From: Rhodococcus jostii RHA1
Lineage (GTDB): Bacteria; Actinomycetota; Actinomycetes; Mycobacteriales; Mycobacteriaceae
NCBI RefSeq assembly: GCF_000014565.1
Contig: NC_008270.1
Span: 310,001-374,000, forward strand
DNA: 64,000 nucleotides
Direction of reading: 5' to 3'
The position numbers were made by a program, and so were the translations under genes. A model generated the notes under the pieces. That model was not told the origin of the DNA and did not search any database. It was given only the letters and a program-made list of their open reading frames with translations. Below are positions 9,300 to 19,299 of the stretch, one piece after another; position 1 is the stretch's first letter, and each line of letters opens with the position of its first letter.

Positions 9300-9620
9300 C
9301 GTTTGGCCGCTGGGCCGCTCGGGGGACGTCACAGTTGTACAGGGCCGCGCGGTCATGCCTGTGGAGGTGTGGTCGGCGATTGAGCAGCACGACGAGACCC
9401 GCCTACGGTATTCCAGATAGTGCGGCCGGAGCGCGAAGTTGACAAGCTGCACATCCGCGTGGGCTACAACCGCGAGCGGACAACCAACTTGGACGAGCTG
9501 GTGGAACGGTTGTCTTCCTCTGTCCAGGAGCGGGTCGAAGTCTCTCCAACGGTCGAGTTGATCGAGGAGGGTGTGCTGCTGGCTCGATCTATCTCAGCCG
9601 CCAAGATCCTAGGATTGTGA
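9300..9620 (+). pseudogene. Phenylacetate-CoA-ligase-like protein, C-terminal remnant
   Basis: Frame pieces read GRSGDVTVVQGRAVMP then, after a frameshift near 9410, FQIVRPEREVDKLHIRVGY and RTTNLDELVERLSSSVQERV. This resembles the C-terminal domain of PaaK-type adenylate-forming CoA ligases (GR-D--VV-G--V-P and a final V-VSPTVELI segment). The adenylation domain is absent and the 5' side abuts the IS5 remnant, so it is a dead fragment. It hints at a lost aryl- or acyl-CoA activation gene. Confidence 0.55.
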
Positions 9621-10292
9621 AGGCATGACAAGTCAGTCCATCATCGAGCGATCGGCTGAGCTTGCGGGCAAAGGACCAGCCATGATCGCCGCTTCCGGGT
9701 CGATGACAATCCCTGTCGATTTCACGGTCGGCGAGGAGGACCTTGACCGCGACGCTGCGTTGGCAGGCACACCGGCGAGTTGGATGGGATCTCCCGTGCG
9801 TTCAGGTCTGCCAGCTGCCAGCCCACATTCACCTAGATCTCGGTCAAGCTGCGCCCGAGCTCTGGATCACCTCAATCGTCCCGACACCTAGCCGCGCCAC
9901 ACGTCGTCTACTGAATTCGGCCACCTGGCGTTCCGTCCGGCAATCCGTCATAGCGACGAACCTCCGGAGCACAGTCATAAACGGATTGGAGGGCATCCGC
10001 GAGCCGGCGTGCCCACCTCCTGGCCCCGAGAGGGCACGTCTGAAACCAGGCCGGTTCACACTCACGGATCGAGAAACAGTCGTTCATTGGGCAACCTGAC
10101 ATCCGGCAAAGAACGACCGATGGCGGAACGGACGAGTTCGAGCGCGCACCGGCGCTTTCGCTGCCAATCGCGGATCAAACTCTTGTCTGCCGCTTCTGGC
10201 GCCTGGTATTCGAAAGCCCCACCACCCAACCAGATACGCACGTGTACATCGTCGTCGGCGCCGCTGCCACTTCTGCTCGATAGATGACTGCG
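9621..10292. other. No recognisable gene; degenerate interval
   Basis: A short open frame at 9625-9891 (+) starts MTSQSIIERSAELAGKGP and could be the N-terminus of a broken gene, but it matches no family I recognise and its second half loses coding character. Nothing else is supported up to 10292. Confidence 0.4.
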
Positions 10293-10757
10293 TCAGGTGG
10301 AGACGGCAGAGGGTAATCTGCCACTCTGCCAGGCCGACGTCAAAGTCTCCAACAGTGACCGTTTAAAACATCGCGATTTCTCGGTATCCATTTGACTCGG
10401 CTGCAATCCAGCACGGACCAACTCTTCGAAACGTCTACGGTCGGTGCCGAATGCGACCAGTACGTCGCCGGGCCGAGCACGCCCGAACGGGGCCCACCGA
10501 ATCGCAAACTCGATATACGGCACCGCATGTATGTCGACGCAACGGGCGCCACTCAAAACTTTCAGCTCGTGCAGCGAGGACCTAACCCATTGCGCGCCAG
10601 AATTCATTACTTCCTGTGGCGTCGCCTTGTGGGCGTAAAAGTGTTGCGTTCGCTTTGTAGGTGAGATTTTACCGCCATGTGTGCTGTGACGGCTTTCTCG
10701 TCGATTTTGTAACTCCATGGTTTCCTCGAACTCGGTGGAATCAGAACATACTGTCAC
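10293..10757 (-). CDS. Hypothetical protein
   Basis: The 154-residue frame has a credible soluble-protein composition in its second half (GDVLVAFGTDRRRFEELVRAG). I do not recognise the family. It lies alone between a degenerate region and the acyl-CoA dehydrogenase on the other strand, and it uses many codons that are unusual here, so it may be foreign or spurious. Confidence 0.35.
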   Translation of the reverse strand: MTVCSDSTEFEETMELQNRRESRHSTHGGKISPTKRTQHFYAHKATPQEVMNSGAQWVRSSLHELKVLSGARCVDIHAVPYIEFAIRWAPFGRARPGDVLVAFGTDRRRFEELVRAGLQPSQMDTEKSRCFKRSLLETLTSAWQSGRLPSAVST

Positions 10758-11150
10758 GCCGCTGATATAGAACTTGCCAACACAAGCACCGTCACATCCC
10801 TCGAGCGCAGTCGTCCCCGGGCTCCCCTGCGCGGGTGTTTTATGGATTGGGGGCTACCGAGCGGGACATCCGATCGACTGGTATCTGAAGCACTCTTCGT
10901 TGCTGATCGTCGATTATCGTGTCCTACCAACGCCTGCGCGGCGTTACGCGAGCCACTGAACCGGTAGATGGAGAGACCTACTTTGCCGGGGCCGGTGGTT
11001 GAACGGCGCATTGATCGTGGAAAAGTACTGGATCGCAGCACCGATTGCGATCGGGCCGGTGACCGCGATAGAACCGATCAGAAATCATCAGCGGGGCGTC
11101 CTGCGCGAATACCGCGAGAGCTAGAGACCGAGCGAGGAAGAAGACTGGCC

Positions 11151-12311
11151 ATGCAACGAACTGTGTTCAACGAGGATCACGAAGCGTTCCGCGAGACAGT
11201 GCGGACCTTCATCGCCAAAGTAGTCGCACCCGTCTACCATGAGTGGGAAGCGGATGGGCATCCGCCGCGCGACTTTTACCGGTGTCTCGGTGAACTCGGC
11301 ATTCTCGGCATCCAGGCGCCCGAGGAGTTCGGCGGCGGTGGCGAAGCGTCAGTCAAGTTCAATGCCGTTGTCGCCGAGGAGTGTGCCGCGGCCGGAGTGT
11401 CTTTCGGGGGTTCCTACTCCGTGCACACCAATCTGATCCTGCCGTACCTCACCATGTACGGGACCGGGGAGCAGCTGCAGCGCTGGCTTCCCGGATTCTG
11501 TTCCGGTGACCTGATGTTCGCGATCGCGATGACTGAGCCCGGCACCGGTTCGGACCTCGCCAATATTTCGGCTACCGCCAAGTTGTCCGAGGATGGCAGC
11601 CACTACGTGCTCAACGGCTCGAAGACCTTCATCACGGGCGGCGTATTGGCGGATCGCATTCTCACGGTGTGCCGCACGTCGCCGTTCGACCCGGAAAACC
11701 GCCGCTCCGGCCTGTCGATTCTCGTCGTCGACACCAGCAGCGAAGGCTTCTCCGTGGGACGCAAGCTGCAGAAGATCGGTTTGAAGACGTCCGACACCGC
11801 CGAGTTGTCCTACGACGACGTAATGGTGCCCGTCTCCGACCTGCTCGGAGAGGAGGGCAAGGGCTTCTCGTACCTAACCCACAATCTCGCGCAGGAGCGG
11901 CTCACCATCGCGTTCGACGCGTCCGCCACCGCGTCGGCCGCGGTTCAGCACGCGATCGCCTACACGACCGATCGCAAGGTGTTCGGCAAGCCCGTCGCCG
12001 CGTTCCAGAACACGAAATTCGTTCTGGCCGAATGTTCCACGGAGTTGCAGGCCGTCCAGCTAATGGTCGACAACGCACTCGAACTGCACGACCGTGGCGA
12101 GCTCTCTGTTCAGGATGCCGCCCGTGCCAAGCTGTTCAGCACCGAAGCGGCCGGACGCATCATCGACAAATGCCTGCAGCTGCACGGTGGTTACGGCTAC
12201 ATTCTCGAGTACCCGATCGCGCGCCTCTACGCCGATACCCGGGTGTCACGGATCTTCGGCGGCACCAGCGAGGTGATGAAGACGATCATCGCCAAGGATC
12301 TCGGACTCTGA
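11151..12311 (+). CDS. Acyl-CoA dehydrogenase (isovaleryl/long-chain-type catalytic base)
   Basis: This FAD enzyme should oxidise an acyl-CoA to the 2,3-enoyl-CoA. The ATG at 11151 is preceded by GAGGAAGAAG; 386 residues is the normal length. Motifs: FAIAMTEPGTGSDLANI (FAD/substrate loop), NGSKTFITGG, and LQLHGGYGY near the end. The usual C-terminal catalytic Glu position (EGTSE in medium-chain enzymes) is Gly here (FGGTSEVMK), while NLAQERL carries a Glu at about residue 247. That arrangement is the one known for isovaleryl-CoA and long-chain dehydrogenases. It is flanked by broken genes, so any former operon is lost. Confidence 0.92.
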   Translation: MQRTVFNEDHEAFRETVRTFIAKVVAPVYHEWEADGHPPRDFYRCLGELGILGIQAPEEFGGGGEASVKFNAVVAEECAAAGVSFGGSYSVHTNLILPYLTMYGTGEQLQRWLPGFCSGDLMFAIAMTEPGTGSDLANISATAKLSEDGSHYVLNGSKTFITGGVLADRILTVCRTSPFDPENRRSGLSILVVDTSSEGFSVGRKLQKIGLKTSDTAELSYDDVMVPVSDLLGEEGKGFSYLTHNLAQERLTIAFDASATASAAVQHAIAYTTDRKVFGKPVAAFQNTKFVLAECSTELQAVQLMVDNALELHDRGELSVQDAARAKLFSTEAAGRIIDKCLQLHGGYGYILEYPIARLYADTRVSRIFGGTSEVMKTIIAKDLGL

Positions 12312-12356
12312 TCCTGGGAGTTCTGCCGCGCCGGATACCACCACCGATTCCGCCGG

Positions 12357-12790
12357 ATGGCGACGATCGCCTCGGCGGTGGTGATCGGACCAGCAGTGAA
12401 TGCGGCTGTCGCCGAACCGAACCCGCGCACGCCGTGGGCCAGGCAAACCGTCGCGTAGGGCTACGGCACGCTGGAGAACTTCACCTCCGACTGCCGCGGC
12501 GGTGTGTGGTTGAGCCAGCAGTCTCTCGCCGGCGGATCGGGCGTCCTGCAGCGTCTCGGCGCGGACGGCACGAAGTCCACTGCGGTTGCCAACGTCAGCA
12601 GCCCCGGCGGGATCGTCGTCCGCGGCAACACCGCCTACTTCAATACCTGCAACAGCTTCACCGTCGGGATCACCGGCCAGTAAGGACGGCACGATCCAGG
12701 CGCTGAACCTCGACAACGGCGCGGTCTCGACGGTCGCCACCGGCCTGCAGTTCCTCACCGCCAGCGATAGTGTACTCAATGTGTCACAGG
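12357..12790 (+). pseudogene. Secreted beta-propeller-like protein, remnant
   Basis: A signal-like start (MATIASAVVIGPAVNAAVAEP) is followed by an in-frame TAG near 12458, then GVLQRLGADGTKSTAVANV and GGIVVRGNTAYF, and after a frameshift near 12680 DGTIQALNLDNGAVSTVATG. These are blades of the SMP-30/NHL-like or ScyD/ScyE propeller type. Stops, a frameshift and truncation show that it is dead. Confidence 0.6.
12766..12780 (+). promoter_or_regulatory. Predicted operator upstream of GntR fragment
   Basis: GATAGTGTACTCAAT, the cleanest copy of the box found upstream of the other two GntR-type genes. It lies 95 bp before the GTG at 12876. Confidence 0.55.
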
Positions 12791-12875
12791 GGGCCTAGGT
12801 GCTACGACGGGGAAACGAGAAGGCCCCGTAGCCTCTGCGAACTCTGCAGCTACTCGCCCGAATAAGGATTCCGAA

Positions 12876-13035
12876 GTGAAGCTTGCAAAGATCCTGGCTC
12901 AGCGCCTCGAAAACGACACCGCGGAGGCCGGTTGGCCAGTCGGGAAGATCTTTGCGTCGGAAGACGACCTTCGCCGCCGCTACGGCGTGAGTCGAGGCGC
13001 ACTGCGAAGCCATCCGACTCTTGGAACACCGGGGC
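12876..13035 (+). pseudogene. Tandem GntR regulator, N-terminal fragment (third copy)
   Basis: The sequence reads KLAKILAQRLENDT, PVGKIFASEDDLRRRYG and VSRGALR, matching the first HTH of the two intact tandem GntR proteins. A two-base deletion near 13008 then shifts the frame (the following EAIRLLEHRG is still readable in the next frame). The gene is cut by the IS5 element at about 13030. Confidence 0.8.
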
Positions 13036-13870
13036 GGCGTCCCGGTGTCGGTGCTAGTCGTCGCGTCATGAGCCCGATCATGGCCCACTTGATGAATGCC
13101 TCCGAGTGTGCGGGGAGGCGCTCATAGTCGTGGTCGAGGCGGCGACAGCGCATCAGCCACGACAGCGTCCGTTCGATCACCCAGCGGTGCGGTAGGACAG
13201 CAAACTCACCCTGCCCTTTGGGTTTCCGAACGATATCCAGTGCGATGCGGCAGTGCGTGTCGACCCAGGCGACCAGCTTGCCGGCGTAGCCGCCGTCGGC
13301 CCACACCACGACCATCGACGGCATCGCCGTCTTCGCCCGCGCCAGTACCTGGCGTCCGCCGTCACGGTCCTGCACACTCCCCGCCGTCACCAACACCACC
13401 ACGAGTAGGCCGAGCGTGTCGGTCACCAAGTGCCGTTTGCGCCCATTGACTCGTTTCGCGCCGTCCCAACCGCGCGTGTTCGTGCCGACGGTGTCGGCAC
13501 CCTTGACCGCCTGGGCGTCGACCATCCCCGCCGAGGCCATTGGATCCCGACCACCGCGATCGCGCGCCCGCAGTGCGTCGTGGATCCGGTCGGTCACCCC
13601 AGACTCGTTCCACACCTCGAAGTACCAGTACACCGTCTCCCACTTCGGAAGATCATGCGGCAACTGGCGCCAGGAACAGCCGGTGCGGTTGACATACAAG
13701 ATCGCGTCCACGATCCGGCGTCGAGAGTGGATGGCGGGCGACCAGCCGAAGGTACCGGGACCATCGGTCGATCAACTCCCACTGCGCATCAGTCAGATCG
13801 AACCGTACGGCTTCGGCTTGCGACGCTGCTTACGAGAAACCATGCCCCATCATGAGTCGCCAATTCGTTT
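13030..13870 (-). mobile_element. IS5-family element with frameshifted transposase
   Basis: The reverse strand carries a DDE transposase. The long frame (about 13030-13711) shows ILYVNRTGCSWRQLP, GMVDAQAVKGADTV, GWDGAKRVNGRKRHL, VVWADGGYAGKL and VIERTLSWLMRCRRL, typical of the IS5 family. The N-terminus (FDLTDAQWELID) is in other frames because of single-base deletions near 13737 and 13772. The insertion truncates a GntR gene on one side and a recombinase gene on the other. It is probably inactive. Confidence 0.8.
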
Positions 13871-13899
13871 CGGGGTCGAAATCGAACAGCTTTCCAAAC

Positions 13900-15360
13900 A
13901 CCTACTCAGACGACGGTCACCGAGGTCGACGTCGTCGAGCAGCAACTGGGCGCTGTCCTTGGATCGGGCGGCGTGGATGGCGGCCAGGGCGAGGGCGAGG
14001 CGGGTCGCTGGTGTCGTGGCCGCGCCAGGCCGCCTCGGTGATTTCGTTGTCTTCCAGCGGCGTTATGACGCCGTAGCTGTTCGGTCCAACGCGAATGCGT
14101 GTGGTCGGGTCGCGGAAGATGGTGCCTGTCTTCCGGCAGTGTCCGAAGAGAGACCGCACGACGCCAGATGTCGTCGGCGATCACCCGGGGTTCGGGCCGA
14201 GCAGCTGTGATGCTGCGTGGAGTGGCCAGTGCACGCCCAGGATCGAAGCGTCGCGGTAGCAGATCCCATTCCTGACAGTCGGTGAAGAACCTCCGGATCG
14301 CCGCGAGATGACCGTCCTTGGTCGAGGCCTGAAGCGGCTTGCCGAGACGGTCCTCGATTCCGGTGGTGCGGTGCACGGAGTCGCCGACATTCATCCGGTC
14401 CATCGCGGCGACTCGGGCCGCGCAGGTCTGCCGGGTCCAGGCGGCCGGGTCGGCGGCATCGGGATGCTCGGCTGCGAGCCAGCGGCCGATCTTGAGCATG
14501 CGGGAGCGGACGTCGCCGCGTGCCCGCGGTGTCAATGTCGGAGTGGCGTAGCACCGTTCGACCCACTCGTGCCAGATCTGACCACCGCAGGCCGCCCGAG
14601 CTGTGCCACGACCGGTCGTCGCGGGTGGCAAGTCACAGAACCCCAGCGCAGTCACCGCCCGCTGCACTGCATGCAGAGCGTTCAGCCGGGCGCCGCCGAG
14701 CAGTCCGTCATTGCGGACACGCTCGAACAGGTCGGTGCCGAGATCTTCGAGGTTCGGGCTGCCGTTGAGCAGGAACAGCTGGCATATCACCACCGGCAGC
14801 ATCGTGTCGTCGCCGTGCCCGAGCCGATAACCCCACCCGGCGAGCACCTGACGAAGCCGGGCGATCTCGCCGCCCACGCGGTCGCGCCCGAAGATCCGCC
14901 ATGACAAGGTCAGACGTTGGAAGCTGCCGAGCCGGTGGAACCCCGTGAAGGAGCCCAGCAGGTAGGCATGCGCGACGAGGTAGGAACGGACCTCCTCGCC
15001 GGCCCAGGCGGGTGCGTTCCGGCGGAACTCGACCTGATCCCGGTCGAGCAGATCGACCCATTCCTCCGTGCTCCAGACCCAGAAGGTCCGCCCGATCTCG
15101 GCGCCTCGCACCAGCAGCACCGCGACCGCATCGGCCATGGCCCGCCGCCGATGCACGGTGACAGGCGAATCCAGCCCTGCGTTGACCACCTCCAACGGTC
15201 GCAGCAGTCGTCCGATCACACGCCAGCCCGGCGCGCTCCGATCGTGACACTGCAGCCGCCGCAGGTTTCGTATCCCGAGGTCGCCGATGGCCCTTGCCCC
15301 CTCGTCTCGGACCTCGATAGCGGTGTCGAAGCGATGCGCGACGAGCGCTGAGCACCAACG
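13900..15360 (-). pseudogene. Large site-specific recombinase (second of a pair), truncated
   Basis: The long reverse frame encodes a protein of the type that follows a tyrosine recombinase in Tn554-like or actinobacterial recombinase clusters (SYLVAHAYLLGSFTGFHRL, GRWLAAEHPDAADPAAW, TKDGHLAAIRRFFTDCQEW). Past about 14130 the reading frame breaks twice (GTIFRDPTTRIRVGPN continues in another frame). The catalytic C-terminus is missing at the IS5 junction. It directly follows the recombinase pseudogene at 15402-16467. Confidence 0.65.
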
Positions 15361-15401
15361 TGATTCGAAGTCCGCGGTGACGGACCCCGACAGCCGCGCG
15401 G

Positions 15402-16467
15402 TCACCGCGGCGTGCCTGCGGTCGCAGCGTCCGTGCCTGTGAGCATTCCGATGCGCCAGGCGTGGATGTGGTCCATGCCGCGGCCGAGCTTGTCGGCCAA
15501 ATCCGCCCAGGGAGGTGGATATCGCAGCGTCGAGTCCGTGTGGCGATGCCCGGCGAAGGTCGCGATCGTGTGCAGTTCCCAGCCCATCCGGCCCAGATCG
15601 GTCAGACACAGATGCCGTGTGGTGTGCGTGGAGAACCGCGGAACATCGGGCGGCCAGGGGAATCCGTCGTACCACCTTCGACCATGCCCACAGGATCAAC
15701 GGCTGGGCGCGATTGCGGCGGAACTCCGACAAGAACAGCGGTCCGCGTGCCCTGTTAAGTCTCGCCCGGTGTGCGAGACAGTTCGACAACAGCACTCCGG
15801 TCGGAGCCGAGTAGGGCACGACCCGCTCGGGCCAATTCTTCGTCGTCTCCGCCCGGATCCGCAGGATGCGGTGGGCGGGGTCGAGATCGTCGGTGCGCGA
15901 GCACAGCTCCTCACGGCGCAACGCGGTCGTAGGCCAGGGCGAGCATCACCCCGGTTGCGGACCGGTTCCACGGCGGCGACGGTCAGGATGGCGGCCCACT
16001 GCCCCTCGGTGGGGATCCACGGCAGCTTCGTCAACCGGGGCACCAACCCGCGCTGATTCCCGCCGCCGCATCGGGCGGGTGTGAAACGGCTCCGGTCAAC
16101 GGGATTGGATTCGCGCAGCCCCTCCTCCATGAGCTAGTCATAGAACAGTCGCACCGACACCAGCCGCTGCTGAATCGTGGCATTCGCCAGCCCGCAGCCG
16201 GAGTCGATCGCCACCACGTTCGCGCCACGGCGGCTGGGCCGGTCGGTCAACTCCCGCACGTAGACGCCGACATGCGCCCGACTCGCCGTGAGCGGGTCGA
16301 CACCCCTCCCGCTCGCACGTCTCCAGGTACTCGGCGAGCCGCCGGGCGTAGGTGTCGATCGTCCGAGGCGCCCTCTCGAGATCGGTCCACGCCCGCAGCC
16401 ACCCGGCCGCCTGTACATGCCGGCCCAGCACCGGCCACTTCTCCTCCAACACCACCGTGCCGCGCAA
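15402..16467 (-). pseudogene. Tyrosine recombinase/integrase, frameshifted
   Basis: Pieces in three frames rebuild a phage-integrase protein. The core-binding N-terminus is ERAPRTIDTYARRLAEYL, then ANATIQQRLVSVRLFYDYL, a catalytic Arg region ALRREELCSRT and ETTKNWPERVVPYS. The end is HTTRHLCLTDLARMG followed by IATFAGHRHTDSTLRYPP, giving the HxxRH box and the terminal Tyr region. At least three frameshifts (near 16330, 15920, 15600) make it inactive. The TTG at 16467 is the likely original start. It is a relic of an integrating element. Confidence 0.75.
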
Positions 16468-16707
16468 GCCATCTCCTCAGTTCCGTGGTCAACCGAGGAG
16501 ACATGATCATCCCCACGGCCAGATTCCACGTATCTTTCGAAATGCTCAAACGCCAGATGTACGGCCGGTCGAACTTGGATCTGCTCCGCAAACGCGTCAT
16601 ACACGCCGGATAGCTAAGCGCCCCATAGCACTCACGAAATTCGTGCCAGGTCCAATTTTTGCTGAGCCTCGTCACGAGCTCTCGGCGCGAGGGATGTACT
16701 ACTTCGA

Positions 16708-17145
16708 CTACTCAATCGCCCGGAAGGCCGGGGTCGGCTCTCCGCCGCGGTCGATCCAAGTCAATTCGACCTTCATCCCGATCTGGACCTGATCGACAGG
16801 CAGACCGACTATTGTCGTGGTCACTCGCAGTCCGGGCTGTTCGTCGAGTTCCACGGTCACGACCGGATGCGGTTCGCTGTAATCCACGCCTGGCGCGGGT
16901 GGGCCCTGGTGAAGCAGCATCGTGAGGTAGATGGTGCCTCGTCCGCTGACCTCGGTGGCCTCCACAGCATCCGACCAACAGACGGGGCAGATTCCGCGAG
17001 GGGGCTGCGACCAGGATTTGCATTCCCCGCAGCGGTTGACAAGCAGGCGTTTCTGTAGCCTGCCACGATAAATTTCCTTGTTGTCGTGATCGATCGGGTC
17101 CAACGGGAACGCTTCGAGAATGTCTTGGTCGCTTGGTGTCGTCAT
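16708..17145 (-). CDS. DUF35 protein: zinc ribbon plus OB-fold
   Basis: The 145-residue protein has a rubredoxin-like zinc ribbon (CGECKSW and CPVCW, four Cys at about residues 39-56) followed by an OB-fold (GRGTIYLTMLLHQGPP, HPVVTVELDEQPGLRV). DUF35 proteins partner with thiolase-like lipid-transfer proteins or MaoC-like hydratases; in steroid side-chain degradation ChsH2/Ltp2 are the known examples. The only thiolase-like partner in the window is at 21594-22778. It is the last gene of the operon led by the amidohydrolase and lies 15 bp behind the thioesterase. Confidence 0.85.
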   Translation of the reverse strand: MTTPSDQDILEAFPLDPIDHDNKEIYRGRLQKRLLVNRCGECKSWSQPPRGICPVCWSDAVEATEVSGRGTIYLTMLLHQGPPAPGVDYSEPHPVVTVELDEQPGLRVTTTIVGLPVDQVQIGMKVELTWIDRGGEPTPAFRAIE

Positions 17146-17160
17146 GAGGTCACCTTCTAC

Positions 17161-17784
17161 TCAGGGTTGACCGGGTTGCAGAGTCACGAACAGTCCGCGA
17201 GCTTCGGCGCACAAGACCTGTCCGTCCCAGAGTTCACCACGAGCGTAGGTCTTGCGGCCCTCTTCACGTTCGATCCAGGCCTGCACCTCGAGGTCTCGTC
17301 CGACGGGGGTCACGTTGCGGTAGTCGACGGACAGATTGGCCGTTCGGGCCACAGATGTCTGGTCGTGATTGACCATGCGGCCGAGTACGTCGTCGAACAA
17401 CAGCGGGATGGCACCGCCGTGGGCCGCCCCGTTACCGCCGAGGTGGAAGCTGCTGAACTCGACGCGGCCAGCAACGCGGCCATCCTCAAGCCTGTCGTAC
17501 TCGATGGCGGGGATGAAGGCCTGGCCACGGCCGGGTAGCTCGTCGAGCGTTCCGCTGAGCCGCAGCCACTCGTTCTCCTCCACCGAGGGCTCGAGGAGGC
17601 ACACGATCTCTCGCAGCAGATGGGTCACGTCGGCGACGAGCCCTGCGTCGGGCACGGATTCAGAGATCCGGTCCTGGACGCTGCGAAGCGCCTTCATGAG
17701 ATCGGGGTAGCCGACAGGCGCTGCGGGGGCCTGCCGGCTCATCCACCAATTCGCCCGCGCCGCAGTGGTCTCCTCAGTGGTCAC
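17161..17784 (-). CDS. Hotdog-fold acyl-CoA thioesterase (PaaI-like)
   Basis: The 207-residue protein has a single hotdog domain in its second half (NGAAHGGAIPLLFDDVLGRM, about residues 115-135, the helix with the usual HGG and acidic residue, then DYRNVTPVGRDLEV). It likely hydrolyses a CoA thioester, releasing CoA from an intermediate or dead-end product. The N-terminal ~90 residues are not part of the hotdog core. The GTG start overlaps the stop of the preceding small gene, so the two are coupled. Confidence 0.82.
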   Translation of the reverse strand: MTTEETTAARANWWMSRQAPAAPVGYPDLMKALRSVQDRISESVPDAGLVADVTHLLREIVCLLEPSVEENEWLRLSGTLDELPGRGQAFIPAIEYDRLEDGRVAGRVEFSSFHLGGNGAAHGGAIPLLFDDVLGRMVNHDQTSVARTANLSVDYRNVTPVGRDLEVQAWIEREEGRKTYARGELWDGQVLCAEARGLFVTLQPGQP

Positions 17785-18029
17785 TGCACGCCCATCCGGC
17801 CGTTCGCCGAAGGTACGGGGGCGATGGCGCCTGTGTGCCTGCGCGCCGCTTCCAGGCCGGTCTCCAGGCTCTCCGCCTCAACCTCCCACCGCTCGCAGGT
17901 ACAGGCACACCGATAGCGTCCGTCCGCGCCGAATGGGATCACGGACTGGGCGGCGCACTCGCCGCTCAGCGCCGCTGCCTCGGCCATGATCTCGATTGGG
18001 GCCTCGTAAAGGATGGTCTCGTCATTCAT
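17781..18029 (-). CDS. Small conserved-looking protein with Cys-rich centre
   Basis: An 82-residue protein starts MNDETILYEAPIEIMAEA and contains CACTCERW in the middle. I do not recognise the family. Its position between amidohydrolase and thioesterase, with an overlapping stop-start, supports it as a real operon member. The clustered Cys residues could bind metal. Confidence 0.6.
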   Translation of the reverse strand: MNDETILYEAPIEIMAEAAALSGECAAQSVIPFGADGRYRCACTCERWEVEAESLETGLEAARRHTGAIAPVPSANGRMGVQ

Positions 18030-18049
18030 CGTGTTTGTTCCGCTCGGGC

Positions 18050-19174
18050 TCAGGCCGCGGTCGGGACCGGCGGCACCTGTGGGAAGAGTTCCTGGAACGC
18101 GCCGATCGTCACCCTCTGCTTCACGGCCGGGTCGACGCCGTTGAACAGGTCGTGCAGGGTCTGCTGGGTGTGGCCGTAGGTGCCCTCCATGTGGGGGTAG
18201 TCGCTTCCCCACATGACGTTGTTGTAGCCCATGTGCTGGGCGACGGCGACCGCCGAGGCGTCGTGCTGGAAGGATGCGTAGACCTGGGTGTAGATGGTTT
18301 CTTTGATGTCCCGCTTCAGCTTCGGGCGCACGGCCATGGAGTGTTGGCGGTAGCCCTCGATCATCCGGTCGGCGATGAACGGGACCCAGGTCGCGCCGCC
18401 CTCGGAAACCAGCACCTTCAAGTTCGGGTGTCGGTCGAGCACACCTGCTGCGACGAGCTTCATGACTGCTCGCTGGCCGCCGAATGTGGTCTCGGTGTAG
18501 TTCAGCACCGCACCCCCGGGGCCGCGGTAGACCACTCCTGCCGCCGCGCCCTTGGCCAGGTCGATGGGGTCACTGCCGATATGGAATGCAAGGACCATGT
18601 TCGCGGCCTCGGCTGCAGCCCAGAACGGCTCCCATACGTCCCTGTTCCAGTCCTGCTGCAGTGGGTGCGGCTGAACGGGGAGGTAGACCGCGCGGTAGCC
18701 GATTTCGGCGCAGCGTTCGAGCTCAGCCACGGCGTCGCCGACGTCGAGGGTCGACACTTGTGCGGTGGTGACCAGGCGGGGTGAATACTTCTCGAGCGTC
18801 TCGTAGGCCCAGTCGTTGCTGACTCGCGTGCACTCGCGGAGGACTTCGGGGGTACGGAACGAACTGCTCCACATCCCCAACGAAGGGAAGACCACCTCGC
18901 CCCAGACACCCTCTTCATCGAGGTCTTTCATACGTAGTTCGACGTTGCCCGCGCCGGGGGCACGGACAGTCGCTTCCATGAATTTCATCGCGGCGCTGGT
19001 CGGGAGTTTGCGGCGGAACGCCATGCCGTCGATGTGCACGGTTTCCCACTCACCGTCGGCGTCCTTGACCGAGCGGGGTGTCAGGTCTGCGAGCCGCTTG
19101 GGCAGGTTGTCCCGCCACAGGGTCTCGGGCTCCAAGAAATGAGAGTCTCCCGAGTTCGCCCAGATCTTTCCCAT
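18050..19174 (-). CDS. Amidohydrolase-2 family metal-dependent hydrolase/decarboxylase
   Basis: The 374-residue TIM-barrel protein has the Amidohydro_2 pattern: a metal site near the N-terminus (DSHFLEPETLW, D-x-H), AFHIGSDP with the barrel His at about residue 205, and a C-terminal MWGSDYPHMEGTYG with the catalytic Asp. The family contains 2-pyrone hydrolases, aminocarboxymuconate-type decarboxylases and amidohydrolase-like enzymes of terpenoid and steroid catabolism. It leads the four-gene operon down to 16708. A palindrome 49 bp upstream could be its operator. Confidence 0.88.
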   Translation of the reverse strand: MGKIWANSGDSHFLEPETLWRDNLPKRLADLTPRSVKDADGEWETVHIDGMAFRRKLPTSAAMKFMEATVRAPGAGNVELRMKDLDEEGVWGEVVFPSLGMWSSSFRTPEVLRECTRVSNDWAYETLEKYSPRLVTTAQVSTLDVGDAVAELERCAEIGYRAVYLPVQPHPLQQDWNRDVWEPFWAAAEAANMVLAFHIGSDPIDLAKGAAAGVVYRGPGGAVLNYTETTFGGQRAVMKLVAAGVLDRHPNLKVLVSEGGATWVPFIADRMIEGYRQHSMAVRPKLKRDIKETIYTQVYASFQHDASAVAVAQHMGYNNVMWGSDYPHMEGTYGHTQQTLHDLFNGVDPAVKQRVTIGAFQELFPQVPPVPTAA

Positions 19175-19222
19175 GCCGTCCTCCGATGTTGTGGTCCGCG
19201 CCTCGGCTCGATGGACGCAGAG

Positions 19223-19240
19223 TGAAAATTATCATTTTCA
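19223..19240. promoter_or_regulatory. Palindromic operator candidate for the amidohydrolase operon
   Basis: TGAAAAT-TATC-ATTTTCA is a perfect 7-bp inverted repeat in AT-rich DNA, starting 49 bp upstream of the amidohydrolase ATG. It is AT-rich in a GC-rich context, which favours a binding site; the regulator is unknown. Confidence 0.5.
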
Positions 19241-19299
19241 GTGTCGGTGCCCACACACGTACTGTCAACAGACAGGACCTCAAAATCAGGGGCCTGTTT